Assembly (NCBI GenBank): GCA_009760855.2
Contig: WPIO01000005.1
Span: 3,866,501-3,930,500 of the forward strand
Length of the DNA stretch: 64,000 nt
Origin: Cristatella mucedo
Lineage: Eukaryota; Bryozoa; Phylactolaemata; Cristatellidae
Reading direction: 5' to 3'
Position 1 is the first letter of the stretch, and each line of letters begins with the position of its first letter. Shown here one piece after another: positions 1 through 32,824 of this stretch. Under the pieces are notes generated by a model. It had not been told where the DNA came from. It did no database searches and saw only the letters and a list, made by a program, of their open reading frames with translations. Position numbers and translations under genes: made by a program.

Positions 1-114
1 AGCGTTTGGAGTCAATCCTATTGAACGAGTCTTTGCCCATCTTCCAGCGGTACAGGGCAATGTTTACATTGAGGAACATTGGTAACAGTGGAGCAGTCAC
101 TGCACTAGCACGAG
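1..114 (+). CDS. DOHH: DOHH, internal exon (partial, cut by window edge)
   Basis: Deoxyhypusine hydroxylase is the cytosolic di-iron HEAT-repeat enzyme that converts deoxyhypusine to hypusine in eIF5A. Reading codons from base 3 gives a frame containing ESLPIFQRYRAMFTLRNIG then a GAVTALARG-like end, which matches the family's central HEAT repeat (human ESLPLFERYRAMFALRN as recalled). The exon ends at 114 with the first base of a split Gly codon and is followed by a GT donor at 115-116. That base joins the GT at 2150-2151 to restore Gly, so the splice is phase 1. The N-terminal half, with the first two HE iron-ligand pairs, lies outside the window. Confidence 0.93.
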
Positions 115-1049
115 GTAATTCAGCCGATTGCATATTTTGAGGGCTACGGATGCTGTGTGCATGTGGATACAAAGACCCAGTTCGCCAGCATGTGCTACTG
201 TTAGCATGCTCTTGAGCTACGATTTTAGCGTTTCTTAATATCCGTTTAGTATGAGCAATTCTTGGCCAAATTAATTTTTTATTATGGGTATAGGCTGTAA
301 GTGGTTACATACTAATGAGGTTAAAGCTACTGTGTTTATGCAGCCATGCACAGAATATGTTTTGGCTGTTACAATGTGCTGTCCAAGGAGCTGCAGGCAT
401 TAATGGCTGGCAGTGAGTTTGATTTGCAGTGCTGGCCAGAGTGGGCTATTGCCATTCGGTCATATAGCAGGGCTGACGAAAATGCTGTCAACTTTTGGAG
501 CTAGAGTTTTGAACAAGAGTACTAACCGGGCTGTTTCAGTCCCGTCATTTTTGCTGTTTTGATGTGAGGTTTCTTGAGTTCTAACAATCTGTAAGATCTG
601 CACTCAACTTTCACTTTACTTTCATAAAACGTTTTTGTTTCTGCCACAACCAATAGTTGTGGCATGCAGGTTGGAAAAACTTGACTACAAACCCGTAGAT
701 TAACATCATGTATATATTTACTGTAGTCTTGTAGTGGTCATCGTGTGCATCGTATAACCGTAACTATTTGACCCATGAGTACACCAAAGTTCTCTACTGC
801 TCTGTACTCCAAGTCTGTACACCTGTGGGAATGCATTTGTTTTATCGTGTAATTCTTTCCATTGATTGCATGCCATCCAGCACATTGAACTGTCTTCCTG
901 AAATTATTACCGATATTTACAGTTGGATTGTTTCTCGAAGTGAGGTGGTGATGTAACTAACTTAGTAGTTAAGGGCGAATCTGGTGCCCCTCGCATTGCC
1001 TAGAAACTGGTAGGTATAACCCTCAAACGTGCTCAGCCAGCTGATCCTG
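115..1049. other. DOHH intron, no recognised feature in this part
   Basis: This is the 5' half of the DOHH intron 115-2149. It is AT-rich sequence without a conserved frame or a repeat I recognise. Confidence 0.6.
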
Positions 1050-1345
1050 TAAACTCTTTAGGAATCTGAGTGTCCTTTTCCACGATGACCTTTTCTTAGA
1101 TGACCACATCAGATCTACAGTCAAGTCTGTCTACATGCTGCTATTTAAGTTAAGCTAAACTGGACCGTGCATTTGTGTACCCTTTTAGATTTCTGTAGCT
1201 TGCTACCAAATGTCTTCGGCTTGTCTGTTCTGAACGTCGAAACTGCTATATTGATCCATGTCTCACCAACCTGCACAGGCTTCTCACCTGGGGTCATATC
1301 GACTTCATGGTTTTGTCTCTCACATTTAGGTTCCTCCATTCTCTC
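1050..1345 (+). mobile_element. LINE-A fragment, + strand, in DOHH intron
   Basis: A degenerate L2-like reverse transcriptase fragment. It contains equivalents of the LINE-A segments for 'LDDHIRSTVKS' and for the C-terminal region 'TPLLADLHW...F.VLSLTFR'. Several frameshifts are present and there is no intact frame. Confidence 0.7.
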
Positions 1346-1348
1346 TGC

Positions 1349-1361
1349 GGGGGGGGGGGGG
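1349..1361 (+). repeat. poly-G run (13 G)
   Basis: Thirteen consecutive G on the + strand. It is one of seven such runs of 10 or more in the window. Confidence 0.95.
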
Positions 1362-1384
1362 CTTCCTACCTGAAATCTTCCCAA

Positions 1385-2040
1385 TCAGGCCTCACATAGG
1401 ACTGAGAAGTACTGAAAATGAGAATAGAGAAACCTAGATATGGATAACTGAACCTTGAAGTCGATACACTGCTTGATTGGTAGCCAGTGCAGGTTTGTGA
1501 AGAGGGGTGCAACGTGGCTACAGTGGCATTTGCGACAGACAAACGTAATTGCAGTCTTTTTCACCAACTTGAAGTTTCTTGCTGTACTGGTAAGAAGACC
1601 TGCTGGTACTGTAATGAGTTACAGAAGTAGCTGAAAGTAGGCAGTCCATACGGTGAAGCTAATGTAGTCATCTAGGGATGTGTCACTTTAGAACAGGACA
1701 CGTAGATTGCGTTCAGTCGCCACAGGAGATGTGATGGCTGAGCCCACAATGAGGGTTAGGCTCTCAAATTTCTGAGTAACTATAGGTTTTCTCATAGCCA
1801 GTATGTTGCTTTTATTTTCATTCAATTTGAGAAAGTTAGCTGCTATCTCATTCGGAATGTCGGCAATAGATGCTGAGAGGGAGTTGGGAGGGTTCGACAC
1901 GCTGCATGGTCGGTTGGGATCAAAGCAGAGGGACAACTAGGAAGGCCTAGGTTGAGTTTGGCAATTATATCGGCCAGAGGGAGAGTATACATTCCTAGTG
2001 GTTCTGCATACTCAACTGCTAGTTTTTATTGACCTAATGT
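1385..2040 (-). mobile_element. LINE-A fragment, - strand, in DOHH intron
   Basis: On the - strand, 1688-1936 translates to an L2-like segment (CFDPNRPCSVSNPPNSL, NFLKLNENKSN) and 1385-1567 to the downstream part (THLHWLPIKQCIDFKV-like). This is the same region as residues near the YADD box onward in the copy at 62024-63976. The copy is frameshifted and 5' truncated. Confidence 0.85.
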
Positions 2041-2149
2041 TTTGGAATAAGAGAAGCCTCTTGGGATTGCATCGGTTATAGTTGTCAATTTCAGCGTGGT
2101 CTCAGTCAGCACAAATCGGACGCTTTTGCTATCTTTTCCCCTCCCGCAG

Positions 2150-2493
2150 GTCTCGACTGTCCTCGGAGCACCCTGTTCCGGCACGAGGTGGCTTTCGTCA
2201 TGGGTCAGATGGCTCCTGTCGAGGCCGTGCCCTACCTGCAGCGACGGCTGGAGGACCTTGGCGAGAGCGCCATCGTGCGGCATGAGTGCGCAGAGGCGCT
2301 GGGCTCCATCGCCACCGACGAGTGCGTACGCATCCTGCGGTGCTACGCGAGCGACGAGGCGCGCATGGTTCGCGAGAGCGTCGAAGTGGCGCTCGACATG
2401 AGCGACTACGAGAACAGCGACCAGTTCCAGTATGCCGACGGTTTGCTGGCCGTGGCCGCCCTCGGCAGGGCAACGGCCACCGGTTGCTGCTAA
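2150..2493 (+). CDS. DOHH: DOHH, terminal exon
   Basis: This is the C-terminal exon of deoxyhypusine hydroxylase. A pyrimidine-rich acceptor ending CAG lies at 2147-2149. The translation reads LDCPRSTLFRHEVAFVMG, later IVRHECAEALGSIA, and ends VALDMSDYENSDQFQYADG plus a short divergent tail before TAA at 2491-2493. The two RHE motifs are the third and fourth His-Glu pairs that ligate the di-iron centre in this family, and the QYADGL end is the usual C-terminus. The exon is far more GC-rich than the flanking intron. The long open frame on the opposite strand across it (2026-2802) is a by-product of that composition. The only doubt is the exact acceptor base, which phase with the upstream exon supports. 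Confidence 0.97.
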
Positions 2494-2500
2494 GGCAGTC

Positions 2501-2540
2501 GGGCAGGGTAAAAAGCCAGCGGGCAGGGTAAAAAGCCAGC
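2501..2540 (+). repeat. 20-bp exact tandem duplication after the DOHH stop
   Basis: 2501-2520 and 2521-2540 are identical, and the first bases of a third unit follow. It starts 8 bp after the DOHH stop codon, so it lies in the 3' UTR. Confidence 0.95.
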
Positions 2541-3790
2541 GGGCATGACGGTTGCAGTTGGTTATGGCCAAGGGACCTAAGGCGGGCTCCAGGGGCTGCC
2601 GCAGAGGCCCTTTCGGTCTACGTGTGCGACATCGACCGTGCTGCTTGATGCATGCACAACTTTTTGCTCCTAATCCCTCGTCAGCCTGGTGCCACCTGGC
2701 GATTGCAGTGGTCCACTTACTAGCCGGAAGTGCAGGCACATGCCTAGTAGGCCGAGTTCGGATAATCCTTTTTTTGTATTGCATGGAACACCTCCTTGCC
2801 ACGGTTATGCAGTGCTAGTGCCACATGGGCACGCTGCAGTGCAGCTTGTTGGCCCACTGGTTAAAGTTGTTATTACAACGAAAGTGGTCGGAATCCCAAC
2901 TCGGAAGCCTTTCTGACCGAGCAGTCTCCCGAGAATGCAGCTGCTGGTGCTTTGCTATGTCGGCGCTCAAGATCCCTGCACGCGGCCCTTCCGGATGACG
3001 TTGGAAGGGGCAATCAGCCCAGGCAAGTTGCTCGTTAGCAGCTACCTAGTGCGATATGTGAACGCGTGCTCACCCACCTTTACTTCACCGATATAGAGAT
3101 TCGAGATGGAGCATGCCGAGCAGCAGGCACAATTAGCTCTTGCAGCCTTTGAAAGTAGGGGGGGGGGCAGGTGGTGGGGGCTCACCGGCTCGAAGCCTTC
3201 GACAAGGACCGACGCCCGTTGGCTGCAGACGGCCACCTCTGTTCGAGCTTCATGTGGGTTATCACCACTTGTCTGCTACTTCAACCCAAGCAGGATCCGG
3301 TGACCCTGGCTGCATTCTCAGGTCTCTTCGTAATGGATGTCAAGATAACAGATCTTGTTTATTTTTGGTTTTTTTGTTTTGCATTGTTTTCCCTGTCCTT
3401 GGTAGTTGCATGCTGCTTATTGCCAGCAGAGCGCATAGTGTGCACGTGTGCTTAAAGTAATTATTTATGTGCTCTCTAGTGTCATATGGTCTTATCAGGA
3501 GTTTTAAGAGATCCTTCCGTGCTAATTCATTCAGGATGGTGTTTGTGTGCCTGTTGCTTCGGCAAGGAACTGAGTTAGAAAGCTTATAAGCATCTACCAC
3601 CCGATGCCCTGCAGCTGAACGATGCGGGCCGGTAAAAGGCAGCACTCCGTCAACATAGCAGAGACAACAGGTCCTAGTAGTGGCAAAACTCAGCTCTTGC
3701 AGTTCGTTACAGCTAGTATGGCGGTTCAGCATTGGGGTGTCAATTCTGGTCTATGCCCAAGGTGCTTGCTCTTCAGTACACTATGTGGCA
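2541..3790. other. DOHH 3' flank / intergenic
   Basis: Presumed DOHH 3' UTR and intergenic DNA between the convergent DOHH and SLC30A7 genes. It holds a 10-G run at 3158-3167. I see no convincing AATAAA signal for DOHH and no conserved frame; the open frames here are short and overlap on both strands. Confidence 0.5.
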
Positions 3791-3793
3791 CTG

Positions 3794-3919
3794 GTTTGGC
3801 CCAGTGGTCAAGTTGCTCACCTTTGATGACCAAGGTTCAGGCCGTGGGCGCCAGCCCTGTGGCATATGTGAAGCACCTGGATAGAGATAAAGTTCTATAA
3901 GGTCGCAAGACAAATGAAT
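3794..3919 (+). mobile_element. SINE-A copy
   Basis: A tRNA-like head (box A-like TTTGGCCCAGTGGTCAAG) is followed by the family tail 'GCATATGTGAAGCACCTGGA' and a degenerate GAGA/TTCT stem. It is older and more diverged than the copy at 14398. Confidence 0.75.
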
Positions 3920-4034
3920 AATGTTTGTGGGTTCGAGTCTTGCAGTGAGCGATCCATAATTGCCCACTGCCAGTGGTGGTGATAGTCGCTAAGACTGTTC
4001 TGCTGCTATATAAATGAGGCTGTTTAATCAGCTA
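3920..4034 (+). mobile_element. SINE-B copy, 5' truncated
   Basis: Starts near box B (GTGGGTTCGAGTCTTGCAG), continues GCGATCC, TGGTGATAG, CTGCTGCTATATAAATGAGG, and ends in AATCAGCTA. It directly abuts the SINE-A copy. Confidence 0.8.
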
Positions 4035-4327
4035 TCCCTTAACTTTATGTAATAGTCATTGCCCCACAGCAGAAAGTTCGACATGGTATTCAGCTGTGGT
4101 CAGCCGGAAATCCTAAACATCGAAACTCTAAAGCATGATCCCTAAAAAAGCTCACTAAAAACCGAATCATTAACAAAATCCCAAAACGTAAATGTGTCAA
4201 AAGGAACCCAGCAACTAACACATCGATGCATGTCAATGAATGATGATCCTGCTATGGTCACTATGCCCACAGCAATAACGACACTCAGGATTTTGTAGGT
4301 GTAAATACATTGCGAAGCATTATATAT

Positions 4328-4440
<113 letters not shown>

Positions 4441-4460
4441 ACACATACACATTTACTGCA

Positions 4461-4466
4461 TTTATT
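4461..4466 (-). promoter_or_regulatory. Candidate SLC30A7 polyadenylation signal
   Basis: AATAAA on the - strand, about 360 bp downstream of the SLC30A7 stop codon. Position and motif fit a poly(A) signal. No GU-rich element was verified. Confidence 0.45.
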
Positions 4467-4519
4467 TGCAGCGCCAAGCACCAATTACTGGCCTACAGTG
4501 CAGCAGCACCAGCAAGACA

Positions 4520-4551
4520 AGCCACTTGCAGCAGCACTGCTGCAAGTGGCT
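4520..4551. repeat. 32-bp palindrome in the SLC30A7 3' UTR
   Basis: Perfect 15-bp arms with a 2-nt centre (CA) lie between the SLC30A7 stop and its candidate poly(A) signal, so the 3' UTR would carry a stable hairpin. Confidence 0.9.
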
Positions 4552-4828
4552 GTAATCCTGTCTGCGGCTGCAATGCGGAGCTGAGCAGCATAGATGTGGC
4601 ACCAGTGCTTTGCAACAGCTGACAATGTCAGCTCCTCGCAGTGCCTGCTACGCACGGGCACGACGAGGCACACTTCGAGCGGTATAAAAGGTTTTCCGCA
4701 TCAAATAGATTGCTCACTGGTGAATGAGACTAGCCCACACCGAAGGCAGACAACTGGCGCCAGTCTAGAAAACTAACTAAACTGACTAAACATGCTGACT
4801 TCGCATCGTGCAAGGCTAGTTGTGAGTA

Positions 4829-26750
<21,922 letters not shown>

Positions 26751-26919
26751 CTGACAGCAACAGAAAAGAAAAACAGTCAGCAGGTATGTGCAACCGCCAA
26801 GGTGACACAGTATCTCAAATAAACTCACTGGCTAGCGATGGAACAGTACACTTTGTCCGTGACTTACATGGCAACCTATAGACCTGGCAAGATAGGACCT
26901 TGGGGTAAAGTTGCATAAT
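26751..26919. other. SLC30A7 intron 1, start
   Basis: Intron upstream of exon 2; nothing recognised. Confidence 0.5.
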
Positions 26920-27470
26920 ACTAATAATAAGACATTGATATAACAGCTAAAAAGAACTAAATATATTTCTCGGCACTTTGCATATGTTGGAAAGGCAGCA
27001 ATCAATTAATTAGGGATATCATGCACAGAGTCAGCACCCATTAGCACACAAAGGACAATGCACTGCAAGTTGACGAGAAGTGGTGTCATGTGGCAGTTGC
27101 AAAGTTAACGACAGACAAACATGGCTGCAATTTTTGCTGCAATAGCTTGCAGTGATTTTGCACCAATGGTAAGTATCCTGTCTGACCCTCTTGAGCTGCC
27201 AATTTTTTGCAACTCACTTCCTTTCTCTGCTTCACTTAGTCTCTGTGACTTTGTGGATTTACAGAGATCCATACATTAGCATGCTATTGCTCAGGCATGA
27301 AGACCTGCAAGAAGAGAGTTACAGAAGTCTAGATAGGAAGTCATGAATGCATGTACCAATTTGGCTGTGGTCTTCTTGCCCAAGCAGGCCCAATTTTGTG
27401 CAATGGTATGCAGCTGAAAGTAGGTAGCTGTTCAGCAATATACTCTGGAAGTAGGCAAATCCGGACATGA
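26920..27470 (-). mobile_element. LINE-A copy, - strand, decayed
   Basis: AATAATAAGA tail, TTTCTCGGCACTTTGCATATG, CATGCACAGAGTCAGCAC, GTTGACGAGAAGTGGTGTCATG, TGAAAGTAGGTAGC. The order and orientation match the copy at 61757, with several internal deletions. Confidence 0.8.
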
Positions 27471-27641
27471 TTCCTTCGTCAACAAGGCAGGCTCAACGCC
27501 CATCTGTGCAAAACTTTAGGATGCTAAAAGCATGCTATTATTATGGCTTACCTATGGGCAAAAAAGAGAAATTTCAACAAGGCATCGGCCAGTGCTGAAC
27601 ACCCTCAAGAAACCGGTAAATAGTGGCACAGCAAATCTCAC

Positions 27642-27798
27642 CAGTGCAATACTTAAAATGCACTGCTTGCTCTGCACTTGCTTCCAGAGCTTTTGTGCGT
27701 GTCGAATGTCAGCATCAGGATGGTGCAGCACTGCGATGGGCTCGAACAAGCGATGCCCCAGGTATGGCAGTCGACAATCTTGCTTAACGGCCACACCA
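27642..27798 (-). CDS. Unidentified exon-like frame
   Basis: A - strand frame bounded by a plausible acceptor (GAGCTTTGTCAG, at 27799) and donor (GCACTG|GTGAGA) encodes GVAVKQDCRLPYLGHRLFEP, then IAVLHHPDADIRHAQKLWKQ, then QSKQCILSIAL. Codon use (CTG, GTG, AAG, CAG) is exon-like. I do not recognise the protein. A 210-codon + strand frame (27532-28164) overlaps it, so strand is not settled; I favour the - strand on codon choice and splice signals. Confidence 0.35.
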
Positions 27799-28940
27799 CT
27801 GACAAAGCTCAACAGTTGCATGGGAAAGCAAGCGAGCAGCGCATTGTCTTTCGAGCACTATAAAAATAAGCGACTGCTTCGGCCTCGAGACGATCATCAA
27901 CATCGGCAACGGCTGGTAACTCATTGGAAAGACTACTATAGGGCTAAAAGCACGGATTATCATAACGCTAGCTCAGCGCAGCCTCGTAGACAGCAGCAAA
28001 TCATGCCAGACATGCTTGCATCCGGCAGCTTGCAGGTCTGGCTCGGTCGCTGCAGGCTCTGGGGCCGAAAGGACGATTGTTATCCATTAGCCCAAACGAA
28101 AAAGCTGCCGAATACTTTCTTTTCATTTCTTGTTGCCACTGATGGTTACAGAAAGCGTGGATAGCTTCTATTTGGGCCTCTCACATGCAGATGACCACCG
28201 AAAGACAAGTGATGCAGGCTGCACTCTGGGAAGGCAACAAACAGCATGGGAGCAGGTCATGCCGACCATGCAACAGGACACTGGTACAGGCCCTAAATGG
28301 GAAACATAAGGTAAAAAAGTGAGGCAAAACTTCTTGTGAGTAATCTCAAGATAATATCCATCCACAATTTCATTCGACTATAAAAATAACATCAACCATC
28401 ACGTCATCACAGAACAGAAGAAGCACATAAACTTAAAGCACAAATACAACCAACAATTGTACCTGATTAACATCAAATTTCCTGTGTTTCCTGGTGCTAG
28501 ACAGCATATGCTGCCGACCAAGAAGTCAATGTACATAGAAAACAGTCATTCAACGTCAATTCTGCCATACATAGACATACACCTGAGACCAATCTGTGAC
28601 AGTTAGGGCAGGCGTGAGCTTGGTGCTCTCCACTAATCTTCTACTATGATTTAATTGGCATGGCAGATATTTGGCAATGCGGCATTTTGTATTTACTTCA
28701 AGGTTAAGGACACCCTGTATAGTGTTTACAATTTCCCTTTCGTTGGGCAGCGCAGACAACTGCCATACATAAAGAATGCACACAGCCCTAAAACACGGAA
28801 TGCCGAGCTGACATAAAGTATCCTTGCGAGTAGCCAAATGGTCTTTCGAAGCATTCCACACATTATGAAAAATATGGACACTTACATTGGTCTCAAGATA
28901 TATATACATATACATATATATGTATACATATATGTATATA
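27799..28940. other. Unassigned
   Basis: The rest of a 210-codon + strand open frame runs to 28164 (STRHRPVLNTLKK... to ATDGYRKRG) without recognisable motifs. 28902-28945 is a self-complementary ATATAC/GTATAT repeat. Nothing else is recognised. Confidence 0.4.
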
Positions 28941-29041
28941 CATAATTCATTTGTATAGCACCCTAAGACAACTTAATCTCTATTCAGGCGCTTCACATAT
29001 GCCACGGGGCTCAAGCCCACGACCTTGGCAAAACCGGATGC
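28941..29041 (-). mobile_element. SINE-A copy, - strand, truncated
   Basis: Tail and B box (ATTCATTTGTATAGCACCC, GGGGCTCAAGCCCACGACC), ending abruptly at a LINE-B fragment. Confidence 0.88.
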
Positions 29042-29530
29042 TTAAGGTGTCCTACGAGCAGCAGTTCAGCTTTATCGTCGTTCAGTTTAAGGAAATTCGC
29101 CAACATGGAGGATCGAATGTTGGCAAGGCAAGCATTCAGTTTCTCAGTTGCTGCAGCAGATTCCGACGGTTTAAATGAAAAATACAGCGGTGTATCGTCT
29201 GCATAAAAGTGATATCCTATTCTATAGGCCTGAAGCACTTTTCCCAGAGGTAGAGTATAAATGGAGAACAGCAACGGACCGAGAATGGACCCTTGAGGGA
29301 CTCCACAGGTGTCTGGTCTGGTGGATGAGACCTGACACCCCACACGACATGGATTGAACACGATCGGACGAGTATGATTTAAACCAAGCCAGTGCCTCGT
29401 CTGCCAGACCGATCGTTGTTCTCAATAGTTCAAGTAGGACATCGTGATCAATGGTGGCGAATGCAGTAGGTAGATCTAGCAGCGCTGGGGCAGTGACACT
29501 CCCGTCATCGCTGCTGCATAGGATGTTATT
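29042..29530 (-). mobile_element. LINE-B fragment, - strand (RT core)
   Basis: On the - strand, 29011-29361 contains CGVPQGSILGPLLFSIYTLP and FYADDTPLYFSFKPSESAA; upstream, RTTIGLADEALAWFKSY lies in another frame. The YADD catalytic box is intact. Related to the LINE-B copy at 46808-47890, which lacks this 5' part. Confidence 0.92.
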
Positions 29531-29548
29531 AGTTACACGGATAACAAC

Positions 29549-29790
29549 AATAATAATAATAACAATAATACAATTGATAAAGCGCCCTCAGAGAACTCAA
29601 TCTCTTTCTATTATAAAAAAATAAAGTTCATTTGTATAGCGCCCTAAGAGAACTTAATCTCTATTCAGGCGCTTCACATATGCCACGGGGCTCGAGCCCA
29701 CGACCTTGGCAAAACCTTGATCAGGGCGAGCACCTTAACCACTGGGCCAAACCAGCTCGGCGCGCTTTACATTTGCTGCAAAAAGGAAGA
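29549..29790 (-). mobile_element. LINE-A tail interrupted by a SINE-A insertion
   Basis: LINE-A 3' tail bases lie at 29549-29615 (GATAAAGCGCCCTCAGAGAA, CTCTTTCTA) and resume at about 29760 (GCGCTTTACATTTGCTGC). A SINE-A copy sits between them in the same orientation. Confidence 0.93.
29616..29760 (-). mobile_element. SINE-A copy, - strand, nested in a LINE-A tail
   Basis: Full-length family member: the TTCATTTGTATAGCGCCCTA tail, GGGGCTCGAGCCCACGACC B box, and the ACCACTGGGCCAAACCAGCTC head. Its A/T-rich 3' tail abuts the LINE sequence. Confidence 0.94.
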
Positions 29791-32700
29791 AGATATGTAC
29801 TAGTAGGACGGAAGCCAAAGCACATTCAGGGAAGTATTGTATGAATGTCACACCAGCATATTATTCAAAAGCCTCGACATTTCTCACAAAGCATCTGTGC
29901 ATGCCTCAACAACGACGCAAAACAAAAGGGGACACAAAAACGAAGCTAGCATACCCATCTTACCACTGAAGTTCCAGTCATTCGTAAAAACCTGTGTCTA
30001 CGAGGGCGGCCACTGCTCTGCAGTAGATGCTGGAATACCTCACTCGCTCACGCCTCAAGTGATCACAGATCCTCTTGACAATTAGCTGACTCGCGTGCTA
30101 TGCATCAACTAACAGGAAATAATCCTAACTTGCAAGTTATTAAGATTCCTTATGAAAGAAATTAACTGCTCATAACATCAGATCGAGATTCGGTATCAGT
30201 AGCACCGATCACTTGATACATTTTTAAATTAATCGCATCGGTTTCTAGCAATTCCTAGTCACGGAATGTCAAGCACCGAGCGGCTGCAGATTAGAGGTTG
30301 TCACATCGCCACAGATCGTCAATTACAAATCGTACATTCACAGCATACAAAACATATGAGCTGTCCGTTGCTGCGCTATGATAGACGATCGGCACTTGAT
30401 GAAATGCGGACGCATCAGCTAGTAAACGCTTGGCAGAAAGGGATAAGCCCGCGTAATCCTATCCGGGTGAGTGAGGCATCTTAGCACAATTCAGCAGCTG
30501 GCTAGCGGTATCGGTATTTTGAGCGTAGATTTCTTATAAAAAGAAAGTTATAAAATGGCATCATCGAAGACATATTCACCAAAATCCTCGTCATTAGCAG
30601 TAAATACGAGTCACGAAAAAATTCGGTGGGCCACCTGGATTCATATGCTAACCCTTTACCTCAGCCATCCTGAGACTTTCTCGTATATCCTAAATCGTGG
30701 CTTGTATAGTTTATCTCCAGAATGCAACGGAAGCATTGCGACAGAGATCGGCACAGTTGGAACTAAATAATCGGTTTGAGGGAGTGGCGGCACGCGGGCA
30801 CCGGCTGGGCGTCCGGAAGTTCTGGCACGATGTCGTGGACACGCATTGTTACGTTATTGGCTAGGCTGTTTGTTGTGGCTGCACGCACGTCCGGAGAACA
30901 CTTCCTGCGTGTGTGCAGTTGCCGTATTCTGACCGTGACTCCAAGTTCTTCTATCCGACTAAATGTAATCCTCGTGTCCTATTTGGTACCATATCTAATT
31001 TTACCGCTTTTTCTATTTCGTAGTGCTTTCACTTGTCATTCTATTATTCGATCCAAGTTCAATGGTGCAGTGGTGCGCATACTTAACTGCAAAAACTGTG
31101 TCTGAAGTAGGGCTGCTAGAGATTTGGTCTCGATCATTAAGTTCTCCCCCGAGTATGCCAGGTACATCGCAACCTTGAGGATTTTGTTGCTAAGTCAAGT
31201 GATGCACTAAGACTTGACCACACGCTGACTTATCAAGGCAGTTATAAAGCAGCGCTTTAAACTGTTCTTAAAAGCAGTCATCACTCCATCACAACGATTA
31301 ACATTGCTAGTGCATCCAGGGATGTACAGCCATTCTCCACAGGTCATAAAACCACTATAGTATTTCAGGGCGTCTGCTGGTTCTGGGGTGACTGCCGGAT
31401 CATTTTCAGTCAGCTGTCACTTCGAAAAAAGAAATTGAGTGCCAGCTACGTACCGGGAATGCATAGTAGTGGTGGTCATCTCAATCTAGCAGCCGAAATT
31501 TGCGATGCTAAGTTTAATGTTACCTCGTCAGGGCGCTCGCACGAGAAGCCTCCAGAAACGAAGCTTTCTTCGAGCGTTCGGGTGTAACGAGTTTTCACCG
31601 ACTTCAGATCCAGTAATGACAGCCATAATAAATCATAATTGTGTTGTGATCGATCAATAACACTAATGATGAATGAACCCTTTCTACTTTAAAATGTCTC
31701 GAAAATCTGCCGTTAATCTTCAATGAAACAAGAATAACCGAACTCACTTGGCGATAACTCAATGCGACCTCTTGCAAAAAGGGAGACTTTCAAGATATCT
31801 TGAAAAGATTCCCAAAACAATGAAGGAAAGTGAATATTTAATGTTTTATTGCTTATGAGAATTAAAAAAATTAAATTTGTGTTGAATACAACTAATAATT
31901 ATAGATGTTTAATCATGTGCAATAAATTGTTTTACTAAAATGGCTTGTTGGTAAAGTTAAAAAACGTAAGAGGAGATCAATTGAGTGGGAGCACGACATT
32001 TTAATGCTTAGGGGGCTCCACAAGATTTAACATGGCACGTTTTAAAGAAAAGAGGAGTCTACCAGGATAATTATAGCAATCTAAAAAAACATCTTTATAA
32101 TAGCGATTGGTGCAGTAACTATCGGCGACGTGGCTTCACTACCTGCATCAGACAGTTGTATTGTTAATTCGCTTTTGGTAGAGCTTATTAGGGAAGATGT
32201 TATTTTATCTTACACGGGCTTAAAAAAGTGCACTTTTTTGTTTTCCTCGTAGCCACAGGTCCATTATTTTCATTATGTTATATCATACGCGAAAGCTTCG
32301 AAATTCGCAATCCTCACTTGTCTGTTCTCCAGGTTTCGAGGAACTAAGTCTTGGGGAAACCGAAGCATTATCCAGTTTGAATCTTTCTTCTACTGATCTG
32401 GCGAAAAGATCTTTTATACAAAATTTTGCATATTTATCTGCTAACATGTGAGAGGCTTATAAAGCACGCTTTGGCTTTGGCATGCCGCAGAGGATCAAAA
32501 CAAGCCATGGGCACCTCATTTCACTTGGAATATCGTTAAGAGAACTAATGAAGTTAAGTTGGACAATTGCTGCCCGCTAAACAAAATTTCTTGCACAATA
32601 TTAGGTAATGCATGTATTTTCATTTTTTAATGTATGTACTTACAGTATGTTACATGCTGGTACAAATTTTCTATCTCAATAACTTGGCAGAAACTGACTG

Positions 32701-32824
32701 ATCACTCAGAAAATTGCTAGCTCTGTATGGTAGACCCTTGCAAACGTCGAGCTAGCAAGAGAGCACCTCCTATCACGTCTCCACACATCACTTCATCAGT
32801 CGCCGCAATACCACACTGTCCTGA
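29791..32824. other. Unassigned, AT-rich
   Basis: About 3 kb without recognised repeats or conserved frames. Frames at 30266-30484, 30555-30770 and 30776-31105 are open but unlike known proteins. 31600-32650 is strongly AT-rich. Confidence 0.5.

Noticed and set aside
2026-2802. A 258-codon - strand frame across the DOHH terminal exon
   Set aside because: It is antisense to a clear conserved exon, has no recognisable domain, and follows from the GC-rich codon composition of that exon.
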